NCBI GenBank assembly: GCA_964423195.1
Contig: CAYRDY010000088.1
Coordinates: 1-8,321 of the forward strand
Reading direction: 5' to 3'
DNA length: 8,321 nt
Source: CAKRHR01 sp964423195
GTDB lineage: Bacteria > Bacillota > Clostridia > Lachnospirales > Lachnospiraceae
A model generated the notes under the pieces. The model had not been told where the DNA came from and did not search any database. It saw only the letters and a list, made by a program, of their open reading frames with translations. Made by a program: the position numbers and the translations under genes. This document shows, piece by piece, positions 5,340 through 8,321 of the stretch. Within the stretch, counting starts at the first letter, position 1. Each line of letters starts with the position of its first letter.

Positions 5340-6251
5340 TCAGACACGGATATGTTTTCTCAATGTACCGTAGCTGCCGATAAAGCCGATGCCCAGACCG
5401 ATCAGCAGTGAGATCGGAATCAGCATGGCAAATATGCGGTTCACATCCGAAAACTGCAGGATATTCTGCAGCGAGGCAAAATGCTCATTCACCATCTCGA
5501 TGACTTTCACATAGAGGAACCTGAGAATCACCACCGGAATCGCCGAGCCGACCAGACCGATGACAATACCCTCGACGAGGAACGGCCCGCGCACAAACAT
5601 ATCGGTCGCGCCGATATATTTCATGATGGCGATCTCCTCTTTCCTGACCGTGATACCGATCATGACCGTATTGCTGATGAGGAAAATGGCCACCGCCACC
5701 AGGATCACGATCAATCCAAGCGATGCGTATCCGAGCAGACGGCTGAAGCTGGTAAAGCCCTCAGCCACCGCCCGTGAGGCGTTGATCTCGCGCACCTCCG
5801 GGATCGTCTGCAGATAACTGACCAATTCATCCTGCCTGCTCGTGTCATTGAGATAGATTGTCAGGCTGGCGCTGCCCTCAAGCGGATTGTCAATCTCAAG
5901 ATTTTCCAGAGCGCCGTATTCGCCGTCGTCAAAATAAATCTTGCTGAACTCTTCCCAGGCCTCCTCGGCGGAAATATAGCGCACCGAATCCACCTCGTCC
6001 CGCAGTTCGACGATCTGCTTGATCTCCAGGATCTTGTCCTCGCCGACGCCCTCGTCGAAGAAAATAGAGACACCCACCGAGGTCTCCGCCGAGCGCACGA
6101 TATCCTGGAAATTGATGATAATGCAGAAAAACACGCCAAACAGAAACAAACAGCAGCTGATCGTAGCGACAGAAGCCAGTGAGAATGTCCGGTTTCTGTA
6201 TAAATTTTTCAATCCCTGTCTGACACAGTAAAAAAATCTGCTAATCTTCAT
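5340..6251 (-). CDS. ftsX: Cell division permease-like protein FtsX
   Basis: This 303-residue polytopic membrane protein is the partner of the FtsE ATPase. Four membrane segments are visible (about 26-48, 175-198, 225-247 and 273-293). A large extracytoplasmic loop (about 49-172) lies between the first two, the FtsX arrangement. That loop is the part which contacts peptidoglycan hydrolases or their activators in studied bacteria. The N-terminus (RQGLKNLYRNRTFSLASV) and the cytosolic VRKEEIAIMKYIGAT segment (202-215) are typical of the family. An upstream in-frame start at 6281 exists, but the ATG at 6251 is preferred because AAAGGGTGG lies just before it. It overlaps the 3' end of ftsE by 11 nt, which implies coupled translation. 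No EnvC/PcsB-type hydrolase gene follows within the window. Confidence 0.96.
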   Translation of the reverse strand: MKISRFFYCVRQGLKNLYRNRTFSLASVATISCCLFLFGVFFCIIINFQDIVRSAETSVGVSIFFDEGVGEDKILEIKQIVELRDEVDSVRYISAEEAWEEFSKIYFDDGEYGALENLEIDNPLEGSASLTIYLNDTSRQDELVSYLQTIPEVREINASRAVAEGFTSFSRLLGYASLGLIVILVAVAIFLISNTVMIGITVRKEEIAIMKYIGATDMFVRGPFLVEGIVIGLVGSAIPVVILRFLYVKVIEMVNEHFASLQNILQFSDVNRIFAMLIPISLLIGLGIGFIGSYGTLRKHIRV

Positions 6252-6924
6252 AGTAACCACCCTTTGACTCGTCACTGACAATGACGCCGTTGCTCAGCGT
6301 GACGACTCTCTTCTGCATACTCTCCACGATATCCTTATTGTGGGTGACGACGACCACCGTGGTGCCGCGCATATTGATCTCCTCAAGGAGCTTCATGATA
6401 TCCCACGCGTTTTTCGGGTCAAGATTTCCCGTCGGCTCATCGGCCAGAATCACCGGCGGATTATTTGCCAGAGCGCGTGCCAGCGCCGCGCGCTGCTGCT
6501 CACCGCCGGAGAGCTCGTTTGGAAATGAGGAAGCCTTGTCGGACAGTCCCACCAGCGACAATAGCTGCGGCACGGTATCCTTGATCACGCGCGAACTCTT
6601 ACCCACAACGCGCATGGCAAAGGCGATATTTTCGTAGATAGATCTGTCTTTGAGCAGACGGAAATCCTGAAACACCACGCCCATGCCGCGGCGCATCTTC
6701 GGGATCTTCCTGCGGCGAAGTTTGCCGATATTCTGATTATTCAGGTAAATCGTCCCCGACGTTGGCTCCAGCTCCTTCAACAGAAGCCGAAACAGCGTCG
6801 TCTTTCCGGATCCGCTCGTGCCCACGATAAAAACGAATTCGCCCTTGTCTATGCGTAGACTGACGCCGTTCAATGCAGATACACCCGTGGAATAGGTTTT
6901 ATAAACATTGTCCAGAGCGATCAT
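6241..6924 (-). CDS. ftsE: Cell division ATP-binding protein FtsE
   Basis: This 227-residue ABC ATPase works with FtsX at the division site to switch cell-wall hydrolases on and off through ATP hydrolysis. All nucleotide-binding elements are present: Walker A GTSGSGKTT (35-43, Lys41), Q-loop Gln86, signature LSGGEQQR (138-145), Walker B VILADEP with Glu163, D-loop NLDP (167-170) and switch His195. VVFQDFRLL (83-91) is typical of FtsE. The size is normal, with no extra domain. The ATG has a near-ideal AAGGAGGT site. The regulator gene ends 12 nt upstream and ftsX overlaps the 3' end, so the three genes are clearly one operon. Confidence 0.97.
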   Translation of the reverse strand: MIALDNVYKTYSTGVSALNGVSLRIDKGEFVFIVGTSGSGKTTLFRLLLKELEPTSGTIYLNNQNIGKLRRRKIPKMRRGMGVVFQDFRLLKDRSIYENIAFAMRVVGKSSRVIKDTVPQLLSLVGLSDKASSFPNELSGGEQQRAALARALANNPPVILADEPTGNLDPKNAWDIMKLLEEINMRGTTVVVVTHNKDIVESMQKRVVTLSNGVIVSDESKGGYYED

Positions 6925-6936
6925 GCGATTACCTCC

Positions 6937-8025
6937 TTAATACTCAAAAGTTTCCATATATTTCATATATTTGACAACCATCAGCGCGATCTTGAACGTG
7001 ATGGCGTCCTCAAAGACACGCAGGTCGAGACCGGTGCTCTTCTGCAGCTTGTCCAGGCGATACACCAGGGTATTCCTGTGAATGTAGAGCTGCCTCGAAG
7101 TCTCTGAGACATTGAGACTGTTCTCGAAAAATTTGTTGATGGTCATCAGGGTCTCCTCGTCGAACTCATCCGGCGATTTGCCGTCAAATATCTCCTTGAT
7201 AAACATCTTGCAGAGCGGAATCGGCAGCTGATAGATCAGGCGCCCGATGCCGAGATTGCTGTAAGCCACCACGCTGCGGTCCTGGTAAAAGATCTTGCCG
7301 ACATCCAGCGTCATCTTCGCTTCCTTATAGGAGCGCGACACATCCTTGATATCATCCACGACCGTCCCCAGAGCGATCACCGCGTTCGGCATATTTTCAC
7401 CGGCCAGTGTATCCCTGATGCCCCTGGCCATCTTGATCAAGTCGTCATAGGACTCATTCTCACCGACCTCATGAACAATGATCACACTCTTCTCATCGAC
7501 CGCGGTGACAAAATCCTTTGGCCTGGCGCCAAACAGCGAGCGGATCGTCTCCAGGGCATTGATGTCTCTGTCCGTATTTGTCTCGACGATCATCACGATC
7601 CGGCTGGCCTCCGCCTCGATGTGCAGCTTTTTGGAGCGGTTGTAAATATCGACCAGTAGGAGGTTGTCCAGAAGCAGATTTTTGATAAAATTATCCTTGT
7701 CGAAGCGCTCCTTGTAGGCCACAAGAAGACTCTGCGTCTGAAACGCGGCAATCCTTCCGACCATGTAGACATCATCGCTGCCACCCCTGGCAAGAATAAT
7801 AAACTCAAGCTGATGTTCGTCAAAAACTTTAAAAAACTGAAAGCCCTGCATCACCTGGCTCTCGGCCGGAGAATTGGCAAAGGCTATGATAGACGACTGA
7901 TAATCATTGGAAAAATTGAACGTCGACGCCAGCGGATTGCCCTCCGTGTCTGTCACACATAAGTCCACTCTCGTAATGGCCTTCAAGCCCTCTATTGTAC
8001 TTTGAAGTATCTGATTGGATATCAT
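6937..8025 (-). CDS. PucR/CdaR-type transcriptional regulator (diacid-recognition-like N-terminus)
   Basis: This 362-residue cytosolic regulator has three parts. An N-terminal sensor-like region (about 1-110) starts SNQILQSTIEGLKAI and resembles the sugar-diacid recognition domain of CdaR. A middle region (about 112-245) resembles the GGDEF-like domain of this family. The C-terminal helix-turn-helix runs from about 300 to 350, with SETSRQLYIHRNTLVYRLDKL-like residues (307-327) typical of PucR_C. The ligand is unknown; the weak fit of the N-terminus leaves room for something other than diacids. The ATG at 8025 is preferred over the in-frame GTG at 8034 because GAGAGG is then 8 nt away, while it overlaps the GTG region. 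It heads the ftsEX operon, so it may control these genes, itself or distant ones. Confidence 0.85.
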   Translation of the reverse strand: MISNQILQSTIEGLKAITRVDLCVTDTEGNPLASTFNFSNDYQSSIIAFANSPAESQVMQGFQFFKVFDEHQLEFIILARGGSDDVYMVGRIAAFQTQSLLVAYKERFDKDNFIKNLLLDNLLLVDIYNRSKKLHIEAEASRIVMIVETNTDRDINALETIRSLFGARPKDFVTAVDEKSVIIVHEVGENESYDDLIKMARGIRDTLAGENMPNAVIALGTVVDDIKDVSRSYKEAKMTLDVGKIFYQDRSVVAYSNLGIGRLIYQLPIPLCKMFIKEIFDGKSPDEFDEETLMTINKFFENSLNVSETSRQLYIHRNTLVYRLDKLQKSTGLDLRVFEDAITFKIALMVVKYMKYMETFEY

Positions 8026-8048
8026 ATTATACACCTCTCACACTATAT

Positions 8049-8068
8049 CATTAACATATATATTAATG
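8049..8068. promoter_or_regulatory. AT-rich inverted repeat near the regulator start codon
   Basis: CATTAA (8049-8054) and TTAATG (8063-8068) flank an alternating CATATATA. It lies about 24 nt upstream of the regulator ATG. It may be a binding site or a small mRNA hairpin; AT-rich DNA makes such repeats easy to find by chance. Confidence 0.25.
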
Positions 8069-8120
8069 CAAAAGACACAAAAAATAAAGAGTAAATTGTA
8101 TTTTTTTTATGATTTTTGTG

Positions 8121-8144
8121 ACAGGTCAGGCAGGCCTGAACTGT
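8121..8144. promoter_or_regulatory. 24-bp near-perfect palindrome in the regulator-ftsEX leader
   Basis: Arms ACAGGTCAGGC (8121-8131) and GCCTGAACTGT (8134-8144) match at 10 of 11 positions around a 2-bp centre. It lies 40-63 nt downstream of the predicted transcription start (about 8184) and about 96 nt before the start codon. It suits an operator for a dimeric regulator, possibly the operon's own. On the plus strand it is followed by a run of six T, but no gene reads into it from the left. On the minus strand no U-tract follows, so it is not a leader terminator. Confidence 0.45.
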
Positions 8145-8190
8145 GGTTCATTTTTTCATTGACGCCCCGAAATAGTTACATTTCTATTAC

Positions 8191-8219
8191 AGAATAATTG
8201 CATTTTTGTTTTTTGTCAA
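8191..8219 (-). promoter_or_regulatory. Promoter of the regulator-ftsE-ftsX operon
   Basis: A perfect -35 TTGACA (8214-8219), a 17-nt spacer and the -10 TATTCT (8191-8196, four of six) give a start near 8184 and a leader of about 160 nt. Confidence 0.55.
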
Positions 8220-8222
8220 GGG

Positions 8223-8240
8223 ATTTCACGAATATTTCAC
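8223..8240. promoter_or_regulatory. Two ATTTCAC direct repeats just upstream of the operon promoter
   Basis: ATTTCAC occurs at 8223-8229 and 8234-8240, 11 bp apart, which is one helical turn. The pair sits directly upstream of the -35 box at 8214-8219. The placement and phasing suit an activator bound on one face of the DNA. The rest of the right edge (8241-8321) shows nothing I can name. Confidence 0.35.
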
Positions 8241-8321
8241 TATTTTTATGAGAAAGACATATCACCGTTTCAGACCGGCAGGATGACGATCTTCTCTTGA
8301 AAAAATCAGAGAATATGATAA

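Noticed and set aside
4982..5383. 133-codon plus-strand frame spanning the ftsX-protease spacer
   Set aside because: It overlaps the start of the protease gene and the end of ftsX on the other strand, lacks a ribosome binding site and has no recognisable motif. It is a shadow frame, not a remnant of the missing hydrolase gene.
8020..8034. TATAAT immediately upstream of the regulator ATG as a -10 box
   Set aside because: There is no -35 at the right distance, and a start there would remove the ribosome binding site. It is better explained as leader sequence.
8015..8197. 60-codon plus-strand frame at the right edge
   Set aside because: It overlaps the regulator's start and leader on the opposite strand, its sequence is low-complexity from AT-rich DNA, and it has no ribosome binding site.
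8297..8318. TTCTCT...AGAGAA inverted repeat at the right edge
   Set aside because: Only a 6-bp stem with a 10-nt loop and no neighbouring gene visible, so no function can be argued.

Overview
The window looks like ordinary chromosome from a mid-GC Clostridia member, most likely Lachnospiraceae. The basis is gene content and signals: strong AAGGAGG-type ribosome binding sites, TTGACA promoters, FtsE/FtsX next to a PucR/CdaR-type regulator and an S41 protease, a DegV protein, and AT-rich intergenic DNA around coding regions that read as roughly half G+C. This assignment is inferred from recall, not from a search.

Layout, left to right. The first 17 bases hold the start of a leftward gene with a clear promoter (53-81) whose spacer is occupied by a perfect 12-bp palindrome. 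A rightward carbon-nitrogen hydrolase gene (272-1060) meets tail to tail, with one base between, a leftward CinA C-terminal/PncC-type amidohydrolase gene (1062-1580). Upstream of that gene lies a 145-bp spacer full of overlapping inverted repeats, then a leftward VOC (glyoxalase-fold) gene (1726-2166). A YfcE/MJ0936-type phosphodiesterase gene (2378-2863) runs rightward. The rest of the window is a leftward block: a regulator (6937-8025), ftsE (6241-6924) and ftsX (5340-6251) form a tight operon, followed by an S41 C-terminal-processing protease lipoprotein (3883-5115) and a DegV fatty-acid-binding protein (2968-3819).

How the genes fit together. The regulator-ftsE-ftsX genes are spaced 12 nt and -11 nt and share a good promoter at 8191-8219. 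FtsEX normally controls a peptidoglycan hydrolase from the inner face of the membrane. The hydrolase or activator gene (EnvC/M23 or PcsB type) that I would expect between ftsX and the S41 protease gene is not here. Instead there is a hairpin terminator that physically contains the -35 box of the S41 gene promoter.

I see no tRNA, rRNA, CRISPR array, insertion sequence, phage gene or clear new defence system. The points worth a second look are non-coding: the VOC-pncC spacer, two short direct repeats that each cover the stop codon of a leftward gene, the terminator/promoter overlap, and palindromes at several promoters.
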